From Limnohabitans sp. (lineage in GTDB: Bacteria > Pseudomonadota > Gammaproteobacteria > Burkholderiales > Burkholderiaceae_C), in the NCBI GenBank assembly GCA_024641725.1, contig JAHECM010000047.1, forward strand, positions 1 to 6,143: 6,143 bases of DNA. Reading direction: 5' to 3'. Made by a program: the position numbers and the translations under genes. The notes under the pieces are model-generated. The model saw nothing but the letters and a program-made list of their open reading frames with translations. It ran no database searches and was not told the DNA's origin. Positions 1 through 5,588 of this stretch are shown piece by piece (positions within the stretch are counted from its first letter, which is position 1; each line of letters begins with the position of its first letter).

Positions 1-1020
1 GCGACTGGTCATCTCCAGGGTCTCGTGCGAGACCGTTTCTTGGCGCAGCGTCACGGCGTCGAGCAGATCCACCTGCGGCAGCTTGCTGTCAGGCAACTCG
101 TTGAACAGCGGTTTTTGCTTTTCTTTGGCCACGCGCTCACTGCGCGGCACGTCCACTACCGGCATTTCGATCACGCGTTGGGGCACAGCAGGCGGGGGCA
201 CCGGCATGGGGGCCAACGCCATCTGGCCCTCAGGGCCCAAAGGCTCGACCATGGGCGCCTCCTCCATGTCCCATTGCGGCTCGATGGGCTGGTTCACTTG
301 GCTTTGCTCGCGTTCGCGCAAAGCCTGCTGCCCCATGGCGAAGTCTTCCTCGATCTCACGCTGAACGTGGCGCGAACGGATCAAACCGTCAATGCGGCCG
401 CCAATCGACTCGGCCAACTCGCCCCAAGAAAAGCGAAACACAGAGGACACCCCCAACACCAGCCCCACAATGGCCGCCAAAGCTGAACCGGTGAAGCCGA
501 GCCAATGCATGAACTGAAGTCCCACCAAATAGCCCAGCACGCCGCCGCTGTAGCCGGGCAGGTGGTTTTCTAGGCGATACAGCCTGGCCCATTCCAAACT
601 GGTGCTGGACACCAACAGCAAGACCAAACCCAACCAAAAAAACCATGCTTGAAAGCGTGCAGGCTCCAGTTCGTCTGTCTCGGCTGGACCATGCAACCAA
701 CGGCCAAAGCCCAAAAACCAAGTTTGCAAACCCACGGCCCAACACCACCAAACCGAGTAGCCCAACAAAAAATAGACGATATCGGCCAACCAAGCGCCCA
801 AGCGCCCCGCCCAGTTGTGCACCTGTGGCGCGGTGCCAGACGTGGACCAAGCCGGATCGCTGCCGTGGTAACTGGCCAAGGCCACAAACACCAAGACCAG
901 ACAGGCTGCGCCTAAAAACAGGCTGAACTCGAGCGCAAAACGCCCCCAAAAGTTGCGGGGCTGCGTGTGCACCACGGTGGGCTGCAGCGAAGGATTCAAG
1001 GTATGCAGGGAATAGCTCAT
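1..1020 (-). CDS. ftsK: DNA translocase FtsK, N-terminal part (runs off the left edge)
   Basis: Septum-anchored ATPase that pumps DNA at division and helps resolve chromosome dimers. Only residues 1-340 are visible; the reading frame is open to base 1, so the RecA-like motor and gamma domain lie outside. The N-terminus is a multi-pass membrane domain with hydrophobic stretches near residues 29-49, 79-103, 126-138 and 160-195. Between the first two sits the signature SYHGSDPAWS (50-59), followed by NWAGRLGAWLADI (69-81), typical of the FtsK 4TM domain. After about residue 200 comes a charged, then Pro/Met-rich linker (to about 300). LFNELPDSKLPQVDLLD (305-321) matches the usual start of the motor region. 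The linker is about 100 residues, far shorter than in E. coli FtsK. The ATG at 1020 gives the standard N-terminus; no strong Shine-Dalgarno is seen. It is divergent from trxB. Identification is secure from the 4TM signature. Confidence 0.95.
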   Translation of the reverse strand, partial: MSYSLHTLNPSLQPTVVHTQPRNFWGRFALEFSLFLGAACLVLVFVALASYHGSDPAWSTSGTAPQVHNWAGRLGAWLADIVYFLLGYSVWWCWAVGLQTWFLGFGRWLHGPAETDELEPARFQAWFFWLGLVLLLVSSTSLEWARLYRLENHLPGYSGGVLGYLVGLQFMHWLGFTGSALAAIVGLVLGVSSVFRFSWGELAESIGGRIDGLIRSRHVQREIEEDFAMGQQALREREQSQVNQPIEPQWDMEEAPMVEPLGPEGQMALAPMPVPPPAVPQRVIEMPVVDVPRSERVAKEKQKPLFNELPDSKLPQVDLLDAVTLRQETVSHETLEMTSR

Positions 1021-1091
1021 GTTCGGAGGTGGAGCTTACCCGATCAGCGGGGCGAGTAGACCGTGCGCAGACCCGGCTTTGGTCAGTTTCT

Positions 1092-1123
1092 TACAATCAG
1101 ACCTGAATGGATCCACAAGGATC
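1092..1123 (+). promoter_or_regulatory. Candidate trxB -10 box and 5' UTR stem-loop
   Basis: TACAAT at 1092-1097 matches five of six positions of the sigma-70 -10 consensus and would start transcription near 1104. No convincing -35 lies 16-18 bp upstream. Just after the predicted start is an inverted repeat, GATCC (1110-1114) and GGATC (1119-1123), with an ACAA loop. A flanking G-U pair could extend it to six pairs. The AAGGA at 1117-1121 lies inside this hairpin, about 26 nt from the trxB ATG and too far to be a normal ribosome binding site. The rest of the ftsK-trxB gap (1021-1147) shows no other clear element; the ftsK promoter was not identified. The -10 and hairpin are seen directly; their function is inferred. 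Confidence 0.35.
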
Positions 1124-1147
1124 TCCGACAACCCGCCCGGACACCCC

Positions 1148-2107
1148 ATGACTGCCCCCACACAACACGCCAAAGTTCTCATTCTCGGCTCCGGCCCAGC
1201 CGGCTACACCGCCGCCGTGTACGCGGCCCGCGCCAACCTCAAGCCCTTGTTGATCACTGGCATGGCCCAAGGCGGCCAGTTGATGACCACCACCGAAGTG
1301 GACAACTGGCCCGCCGATGTCCATGGCGTGCAAGGCCCCGAATTGATGCAGCGCTTTCAAGCGCACGCTGAGCGCTTCAACACCGAGATCGTTTTTGACC
1401 ACATCCACACCGTGAAACTGGACCAGCGCCCCTTCACGTTGACCGGCGACAGCGGCACTTACACCTGTGACTCGCTCATCATCGCCACCGGCGCTTCGGC
1501 CAAATACCTGGGCCTGCCCTCTGAAACCGCCTTCATGGGCCGGGGTGTGAGCGGCTGCGCCACTTGCGACGGCTTTTTCTACCGCGAGCAACTGTGCTGC
1601 GTGGTCGGCGGTGGCAACACCGCCGTTGAAGAAGCGCTGTACCTGTCCAACATCGCCAGCAAGGTGTACCTGATCCACCGCCGCGACAAGTTCAAGGCCG
1701 AGCCCATTTTGGTGGACAAGCTGATGGACAAAGTCGCCGCTGGCAAGATCGTGCTCAAAACCTTCCAAACCCTGGAAGAAGTGCTGGGCGACGAAACCGG
1801 CGTGACCGGCGTGCGTTTGAAAAGCACCCAAAACGGCAGCGTCGAAGATGTGGCGCTCCAAGGCTGTTTCATTGCCATTGGCCATGCCCCCAACACCGAC
1901 ATCTTCCAAGGTCAGCTCGAACTGGAGAATGGCTACATCGTGACCCAAGGCGGACTCAAAGGCTTTGCCACCCAAACCTCTGTGCCCGGCGTGTTTGCCG
2001 CAGGCGATGTGCAAGACCATGTTTACCGCCAAGCCATCACCAGCGCAGGCACAGGCTGCATGGCCGCGTTGGACGCACAACGCTTCTTGGAACAATATCA
2101 GGACTGA
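1148..2107 (+). CDS. trxB: Thioredoxin-disulfide reductase TrxB
   Basis: Cytoplasmic FAD enzyme that uses NADPH to reduce oxidised thioredoxin. It has 319 residues, close to the E. coli enzyme (about 320). The FAD-binding GSGPAGY is at 14-20. The redox-active CATC is at 137-140 within the NADPH domain, the usual position for low-molecular-weight TrxB. The NADPH Rossmann motif GGGNTAVEEA is at 154-163, HRR (177-179) is expected to contact the NADPH 2'-phosphate, and the second FAD motif GVFAAGDVQD is at 281-290. All key residues are present. The frame is open upstream to 1019, but the ATG at 1148 places the dinucleotide-binding motif about 13 residues in, as is normal for the family. No good Shine-Dalgarno precedes it. 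It is divergent from ftsK, and the rpmB promoter begins just past its stop. Confidence 0.97.
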   Translation: MTAPTQHAKVLILGSGPAGYTAAVYAARANLKPLLITGMAQGGQLMTTTEVDNWPADVHGVQGPELMQRFQAHAERFNTEIVFDHIHTVKLDQRPFTLTGDSGTYTCDSLIIATGASAKYLGLPSETAFMGRGVSGCATCDGFFYREQLCCVVGGGNTAVEEALYLSNIASKVYLIHRRDKFKAEPILVDKLMDKVAAGKIVLKTFQTLEEVLGDETGVTGVRLKSTQNGSVEDVALQGCFIAIGHAPNTDIFQGQLELENGYIVTQGGLKGFATQTSVPGVFAAGDVQDHVYRQAITSAGTGCMAALDAQRFLEQYQD

Positions 2108-2115
2108 TTTCTGGT

Positions 2116-2121
2116 TATAAT
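2116..2121 (+). promoter_or_regulatory. rpmB-rpmG promoter, -10 box
   Basis: A perfect TATAAT lies nine bases after the trxB stop, preceded by GGT (a G at the extended -10 position). Any -35 would lie in the last codons of trxB. TTGGAA at 2087-2092 resembles a -35 but its 23-bp spacer is too long, and the hexamers at 16-18 bp spacing are poor. Transcription would start near 2128, giving a leader of about 160 nt. A strong promoter is expected for a ribosomal protein operon, but a weak -35 suggests reliance on the -10 region or on an activator. Confidence 0.6.
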
Positions 2122-2127
2122 TCAAAG

Positions 2128-2286
2128 CTTTGCTGGATCTGCCCCGCCTTCTCGACGGGGATCACAGAACCAGCGATCTGGGATACCGCCACCCATCTTG
2201 GCGAGGTGAGGCTGGATCGCCAGAGTCGTGCAAATCTGCAGGGCTCCATCGGCACCGGCTGTTTTAAAAAGTATCGGAGTGTCCTC
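2128..2286 (+). promoter_or_regulatory. Long structured 5' leader of rpmB-rpmG
   Basis: About 160 nt lie between the predicted transcription start and the rpmB ATG, with no convincing ORF. Helix A pairs 2130-2136 (TTGCTGG) with 2170-2176 (CCAGCGA, one G-U) and encloses the stem CCCCG 2142-2146 / CGGGG 2156-2160, with GAT 2136-2138 facing ATC 2161-2163. The octamer GCTGGATC recurs at 2132-2139 and 2211-2218, so CCAGC at 2170-2174 can pair with either copy. GCGATC (2173-2178) can also pair with GATCGC (2215-2220), and CTGG (2212-2215) with CCAG (2220-2223). These helices exclude one another. CTCC at 2244-2247 could mask the rpmB Shine-Dalgarno GGAG at 2276-2279. The pairings are read directly from the sequence. 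A regulatory role, perhaps ribosomal-protein feedback, is inferred; I do not recognise a named RNA family. Confidence 0.4.
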
Positions 2287-2520
2287 ATGGCACGCGTTTG
2301 CGAAGTAACGGGCAAAGGCCCAATGACAGGGAACAACGTTTCCCACGCCAACAACAAAACCAAGCGCCGGTTCCTGCCGAACCTGCAATACCGTCGTTTC
2401 TGGGTTGAAACAGAAAACCGTTGGGTGCGTCTTCGCGTTTCCAGCGCTGCTCTGCGCCTGATCGACAAAAACGGCATCGATGCCGTGCTCGCAGACCTGC
2501 GCGCACGCGGTCAAGCCTAA
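2287..2520 (+). CDS. rpmB: 50S ribosomal protein L28
   Basis: Small basic protein of the large ribosomal subunit. It has 77 residues, the usual proteobacterial length. It opens with MARVCEVTGKGPMTGNNVSH, the L28 signature, followed by the basic TKRRFLPNL, then RRFWVE, and ends in the typical DAVLADLRARG. It carries a single cysteine (C5), so it is the form without zinc-binding cysteine pairs. The start is the ATG at 2287, seven bases after GGAG (2276-2279). An in-frame GTG at 2206 would add 27 unrelated residues encoded by the structured leader and is rejected. It forms an operon with rpmG, whose start is 26 bp downstream, as in many Proteobacteria. Confidence 0.98.
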   Translation: MARVCEVTGKGPMTGNNVSHANNKTKRRFLPNLQYRRFWVETENRWVRLRVSSAALRLIDKNGIDAVLADLRARGQA

Positions 2521-2546
2521 ACCCTGACTTATAGGAGCTGCACATC

Positions 2547-2717
2547 ATGGCAAGCAAAGGCGGACGCGAAAAAATCAAGCTGGAATCCACAGCTGGTACT
2601 GGTCATTTCTACACGACCAGCAAAAACAAGAAAACCATGCCCGAGAAAATGGCGATCATGAAATTTGATCCCAAGGCTCGCAAGCACGTTGAGTACAAGG
2701 AAATCAAGCTGAAGTAA
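2547..2717 (+). CDS. rpmG: 50S ribosomal protein L33
   Basis: Small protein of the large subunit near the tRNA exit site. It has 56 residues, slightly basic. It opens with MASKGGREKIKLESTAGTGH, followed by FYTT.KNK and a KFDP.ARKHV segment, all typical of L33. It contains no cysteine, so it is the zinc-independent form common in Proteobacteria. The start ATG at 2547 follows AGGAG at 2533-2537 with a nine-base spacer. It is co-transcribed with rpmB (26-bp gap, no terminator between), and a strong intrinsic terminator begins about 15 bp after its stop. Too short for many ORF cut-offs, but unambiguous by sequence. Confidence 0.97.
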   Translation: MASKGGREKIKLESTAGTGHFYTTSKNKKTMPEKMAIMKFDPKARKHVEYKEIKLK

Positions 2718-2732
2718 TTCAGCCTGACCCAC

Positions 2733-2762
2733 AAAAAAAGCCGCTGAATCAGCGGCTTTTTT
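2733..2762. terminator. Intrinsic terminator of rpmB-rpmG, probably bidirectional
   Basis: GCCGCTG (2740-2746), loop AAT, CAGCGGC (2750-2756) form a perfect seven-pair GC-rich stem. It is preceded by seven A (2733-2739) and followed by six T (2757-2762), so A-U pairs can lengthen the stem to 13. The T-run serves the plus-strand ribosomal operon. The A-run becomes a U-run for transcripts from the right, so the same element can end the convergent desaturase transcript, whose stop codon is about 130 bp away. Confidence 0.92.
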
Positions 2763-2800
2763 GTTGTCTATGGTCCCCGTCGTGTGGTCACCTCGGTTGA

Positions 2801-2832
2801 GCGGTCAAGCGGTCAAGCAGTCAAGCGGTCAA
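2801..2832. repeat. Four tandem copies of an octamer, GCGGTCAA
   Basis: Perfect units lie at 2801-2808, 2809-2816 and 2825-2832; the third unit (2817-2824) has one change, GCAGTCAA. A degenerate half-unit (GGTTGA) precedes the array. On the minus strand the unit reads TTGACCGC, so the array offers four TTGAC boxes resembling -35 elements, at an 8-bp period that is too short for a normal promoter. It lies downstream of the desaturase stop and before the shared terminator, inside the probable 3' UTR of the desaturase transcript. The repeat is certain; any role is unknown. Confidence 0.9.
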
Positions 2833-2839
2833 ATTGCTG

Positions 2840-2861
2840 GCCTGCCCACTTGGGCGCAGGC
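2840..2861. other. Hairpin in the desaturase 3' flank
   Basis: GCCTGC (2840-2845) pairs with GCAGGC (2856-2861); CC at 2846-2847 can pair with GG inside, leaving an ACTT loop and a small bulge. No U-tract follows on either strand, so it is not an intrinsic terminator. It lies about 30 bp past the desaturase stop and could be a 3' structure that stabilises the transcript, or chance pairing in GC-rich DNA. Confidence 0.3.
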
Positions 2862-2891
2862 ACCCACCGCCTTTCGGTCCAAACCCGAGGG

Positions 2892-4121
2892 TCAGGCCAC
2901 CGCCACCCGCACAGCCCGCAACTTGACGGAGAAATCTCGCAGCGCAGCGATGCCGCTTTCTTCGGCCCGTCGGCACCAGGCTTGCAAATCTGCCGCGAGC
3001 TGTTCACGCGAGTGCGAAGTGTTGAGCCAAATTTGCGCAAGCTCTTCGCGCATCTGCACCATTTTGTCCAGCACCGGGCTGGCAGCGCGGGCTTGGCTGA
3101 GTTGGGCGAGTGCCGCCACGGGCACTTTGGCCGTGTCACGGTGCAACCAGCGTTTGGCCGCCTGCAACGTGCCCGGATCGATGGCGAGTTTGCTGGCCTC
3201 TTGCTGCATCACAGCGCGCACATTGCGGGCATAGCTGGCCATCACTTCGTAGCGGTTGGCGATCAAGGCTTCCAGCGTTTTTTCGTCGGCCACAGGGCGC
3301 ACATCGCCATACGCCAGTCGCGGGGGGGTTTTCTTGACCGACGCCAAGCCAAGCGCTTGCATGATCGTGATGTACATCCACCCGATGTCAAACTCGTAGG
3401 GCTTGACCGACAACTTGGCCGAGGTCGGGTAAGTGTGGTGGTTGTTGTGCAACTCTTCACCACCGATCAGGATGCCCCAAGGCGAGATGTTGGTGCTGGC
3501 GTCTTGCGCCTCAAAGTTGCGGTAGCCCCACCAGTGGCCAATGCCGTTGATGATGCCGGCTGCCGTGACTGGAATCCACATCATCTGCACGGCCCAGACC
3601 GACAGGCCCAAGAAGCCAAACAAAGCCACGTCGATGATCAGCATCAAGGCCACACCCCAAGCCGAGCGCGGGGTGTACACATGGCGCTCAAGCCAGTCGG
3701 TGGGCGTGTTGTGGCCGTAACGGCTCAATGTTTCTTTGTTCTTGGCTTCGGCGCGGTACAACTCGGCGCCGGTCCAAAACACGGTCTTGATGCCAAAAAT
3801 CACCGGGCTGTGCGGATCGCCCTCTCGCTCGCATTTGGCGTGGTGCTTGCGGTGGATCGCGGTCCACTCCTTGGTCACCTGAGCAGTGGTCAGCCACAAC
3901 CAAAAACGGAAAAAATGCGCTGCAACCGGGTGCAGATCCAATGCACGGTGCGCAGAGTGGCGGTGCAGATAAATGGTGACGCTGGCGATGGTGATGTGGG
4001 TCATGCCCAAAGTGATCAGCAGCACTTGCCACCAGGCCAAGTCCAACAAACCGTGGCCCATCCAGTTCAGCAAAGCGTCCAAAAACGCCCAATCAGGCAA
4101 CAACATGAATCTATCTTTCAT
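2892..4121 (-). CDS. Membrane fatty-acid desaturase with a long C-terminal extension
   Basis: Integral-membrane di-iron enzyme that introduces a double bond into acyl chains, tuning membrane fluidity. It has 409 residues. The three histidine boxes are intact: HRHSAH (53-58), HRKHH (90-94) and HNNHH (225-229, within GEELHNNHHTYPTS). The conserved NGIGHWWGYRNF is at 192-203. Hydrophobic segments lie near 31-51, 64-80, 155-175 and 178-192. This pattern is that of the delta-9 acyl-CoA/acyl-lipid desaturase family; substrate and position are not determined by sequence alone. After about residue 270 comes a soluble, helix-rich tail of about 140 residues, longer than a minimal bacterial delta-9 desaturase needs. 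The ATG at 4121 has AAGG five bases upstream (4130-4127); a second ATG at codon 6 is possible but has a weaker site. It is convergent with rpmG and 95 bp downstream of the methyltransferase on the same strand. Confidence 0.95.
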   Translation of the reverse strand: MKDRFMLLPDWAFLDALLNWMGHGLLDLAWWQVLLITLGMTHITIASVTIYLHRHSAHRALDLHPVAAHFFRFWLWLTTAQVTKEWTAIHRKHHAKCEREGDPHSPVIFGIKTVFWTGAELYRAEAKNKETLSRYGHNTPTDWLERHVYTPRSAWGVALMLIIDVALFGFLGLSVWAVQMMWIPVTAAGIINGIGHWWGYRNFEAQDASTNISPWGILIGGEELHNNHHTYPTSAKLSVKPYEFDIGWMYITIMQALGLASVKKTPPRLAYGDVRPVADEKTLEALIANRYEVMASYARNVRAVMQQEASKLAIDPGTLQAAKRWLHRDTAKVPVAALAQLSQARAASPVLDKMVQMREELAQIWLNTSHSREQLAADLQAWCRRAEESGIAALRDFSVKLRAVRVAVA

Positions 4122-4170
4122 TAACGCCTTTTGCAGGCAACCCTTGATTTTAAGTTTTTCACCCGAAAAA
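4122..4170 (-). promoter_or_regulatory. Candidate desaturase promoter, operator and ribosome binding site
   Basis: The 95-bp gap upstream of the desaturase is much more AT-rich than the coding DNA around it. On the minus strand, TAAAAT (4152-4147) matches five of six -10 positions, 26 bp before the ATG. Immediately upstream is an inverted repeat, TTTTTC (plus 4155-4160), ACCC, GAAAAA (4165-4170). It would lie between -10 and -35, where a bound repressor would block polymerase. No good -35 is visible. AAGG (4130-4127) is the Shine-Dalgarno, and a weak four-pair stem (TGCC with GGCG) could partly mask it. Elements are seen directly; function is inferred. Confidence 0.35.
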
Positions 4171-4216
4171 AGACAGTATTTTCGAGTTCAAGACATCAAA
4201 ACAAGAACCTAGGAAT

Positions 4217-5479
4217 TCACTTTCGAACCCACACTGCGGCAAAAAAACCATCTGTGCCATGGCGATGAGGCCACAAGCGCAGGTATTCACCGCCCTCGGT
4301 GCACAAACCCGCTGCACCGTCAACCTTGAGCTGCTCCAGCGTTTGCGCCGCGTTCAAGGGCACGAAGTCGGGATGCGCTTGGCTGAACGCCTGCGCAATC
4401 TGCTCATTCTCCTGAGGCAGCACGCTGCAAGTGGCGTAAACCAAGCGCCCGCCAGACTTGACCAAGCGCGCCGCGCTGGCCAGGATGGCCGTCTGCTTGT
4501 CCACCAGCTCGGCCACGCCTTTTTCAGTTTGACGCCACTTGAGGTCGGGATTGCGGCGCAAAGTGCCCAAGCCCGAGCAGGGGGCATCGACCAGCACGCG
4601 ATCGATTTTGCCTGCCAAGCGCTTGATGCGGTCGTCTCGCTCGTGCGCAATGGCTGCCGGATGCACGTTGGACAGGCCGCTGCGGGCCAAACGGGGCTTG
4701 AGGGCGTCCAAGCGGTGCGCCGACACATCAAAAGCGTACAAGCGACCGGTGCTGCGCATGGCCGCACCCAGCGCCAACGTCTTGCCGCCCGCGCCTGCAC
4801 AAAAGTCCACCACCATCTCGCCCCGGTGGGCATCGACCAACAAAGACAGCAACTGAGAGCCTTCGTCTTGCACTTCGATGGCCCCCCGGGTGAACGCCTC
4901 GGTGCGTTGCAACGCCGGTTTGCCTTGCAGGCGCAAGCCCCAAGGCGAGTAAGGCGTGGCTTCGCAGGGGATACCCGCCTTGGCCAGCTCTTTTTGAACC
5001 TCGGAGCGCTTGGCCACAAAGGTGTTCACACGCAGGTCCAGCGGGGCCACGTCTTGCAGGTTTTGCGCCAGGGCCCAAAAGTCTTCGCCCAATTGGGCTT
5101 GCAGCGCCTGGGCCATCCATTCGGGCAGGTTGTGTCGGTGCGGGGCCAGCAGGTCACCGGGCTGAATGCGGTCACACGCCTGCAGCCAGTTTTTTTCGGT
5201 GTCGTTGAGTGCGCCGTACAAAAAGTCGCGTGGCCCGGCAAAGCCCAAAATGGCCAGCTTGCGCTCCTTGGCGCCACTGCCTGAGCGAGCCAGCTGCTCG
5301 AACAGCAGCTTTTTGCGCAGCACGGCAAAGGCGGTCTCCGCCAGTGTGGCGCGCTCACGCGGGCCCAGCGAGCGGTGTTCGCGGAAATAACGGGAGACCA
5401 CCGCGTCGGCGGGATGTTCGAACTGAAGACAAAGCCTGACCAGGTCGGCGCAGGTGTCCAAAAGGGCTTTAGGATGCAT
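4217..5479 (-). CDS. RsmB/NOP-family RNA cytosine-C5 methyltransferase
   Basis: SAM-dependent enzyme that methylates C5 of a cytosine in structured RNA, probably rRNA. It has 420 residues. An N-terminal helical region (1 to about 145) containing LGPRERATLAE (38-48) resembles the RNA-binding, NusB-like part of Fmu/RsmB proteins. The substrate-positioning motif LDLRVNTF is at 148-155. The SAM-binding motif VVDFCAGAGGKTLAL is at 223-237 and YAFDVSAHRLDAL at 248-260. Both catalytic cysteines are present: C301 in DAPCSGLGTLRRNPD (motif IV) and C351 in YATCSVLPQENE (motif VI). It ends with the family's DGFFAAVW. I chose the ATG at 5479 because family members begin with MHPKALLD-like sequence. The frame stays open 45 codons further to an ATG at 5614, but those encode a basic, repetitive tract. 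Shine-Dalgarno is weak (AGGG close to the ATG). Whether it is RsmB proper or a paralogue cannot be told here. Confidence 0.93.
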   Translation of the reverse strand: MHPKALLDTCADLVRLCLQFEHPADAVVSRYFREHRSLGPRERATLAETAFAVLRKKLLFEQLARSGSGAKERKLAILGFAGPRDFLYGALNDTEKNWLQACDRIQPGDLLAPHRHNLPEWMAQALQAQLGEDFWALAQNLQDVAPLDLRVNTFVAKRSEVQKELAKAGIPCEATPYSPWGLRLQGKPALQRTEAFTRGAIEVQDEGSQLLSLLVDAHRGEMVVDFCAGAGGKTLALGAAMRSTGRLYAFDVSAHRLDALKPRLARSGLSNVHPAAIAHERDDRIKRLAGKIDRVLVDAPCSGLGTLRRNPDLKWRQTEKGVAELVDKQTAILASAARLVKSGGRLVYATCSVLPQENEQIAQAFSQAHPDFVPLNAAQTLEQLKVDGAAGLCTEGGEYLRLWPHRHGTDGFFAAVWVRK

Positions 5480-5501
5480 GGCCCTATTGTCCCACCCCCA
5501 A

Positions 5502-5549
5502 GCCCTGCTTTTTGCACGGCTTCTTGCACGGATTTCTGCCCTGCTTTTT
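5502..5549. repeat. Short direct repeats in the methyltransferase-DUF1653 spacer
   Basis: The 109-bp gap (5480-5588) between two divergent genes is internally repetitive. The 12-mer GCCCTGCTTTTT occurs at 5502-5513 and 5538-5549, and TTGCACGG at 5512-5519 and 5524-5531. Further GGCTGC-plus-T-run variants follow up to about 5573. Read on the minus strand, in frame with the methyltransferase, the repeats encode a Lys/Arg/Ser/Ala-rich tract. No clear promoter was found for either flanking gene; GACAAT on the minus strand about 7 bp before the methyltransferase ATG is a weak -10 candidate that would give an almost leaderless mRNA. Confidence 0.7.
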
Positions 5550-5588
5550 CGGCTGCCTTTTTTGGCTGCTTTGTGACCTGACCCCGCC

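Noticed and set aside
389..949. Minus-strand 186-codon frame overlapping ftsK
   Set aside because: It is a shifted frame of ftsK; the correct frame gives the 4TM signature and continues to the edge.
1019..1147. N-terminal extension of trxB to the ATG at 1019
   Set aside because: It would add 43 residues unlike any TrxB and overlap the ftsK start codon; the ATG at 1148 gives the standard N-terminus.
1097..2125. Long minus-strand open frame (342 codons) opposite trxB
   Set aside because: It is the antisense of a complete, motif-perfect trxB; such frames are common opposite GC-rich genes, and its product has no recognisable motifs.
2206..2286. GTG start at 2206 extending L28 by 27 residues
   Set aside because: L28 begins with the MARVC-like signature at 2287, which has its own Shine-Dalgarno; the upstream part is structured leader.
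2115..2514. Minus-strand frames of 120-130 codons opposite rpmB and its leader
   Set aside because: No motifs or ribosome binding sites, and they cover a clear ribosomal protein gene and promoter.
2801..2832. CRISPR array
   Set aside because: The octamer units are contiguous with no spacers and far too short.
2784..4124. Plus-strand open frame of 446 codons opposite the desaturase
   Set aside because: Its His/Arg/Gln-rich product is the usual antisense shadow of a GC-rich gene; the opposite strand encodes an intact desaturase.
4259..5284. Plus-strand open frame of 341 codons opposite the methyltransferase
   Set aside because: Antisense shadow with no motifs, while the minus strand carries all methyltransferase motifs.
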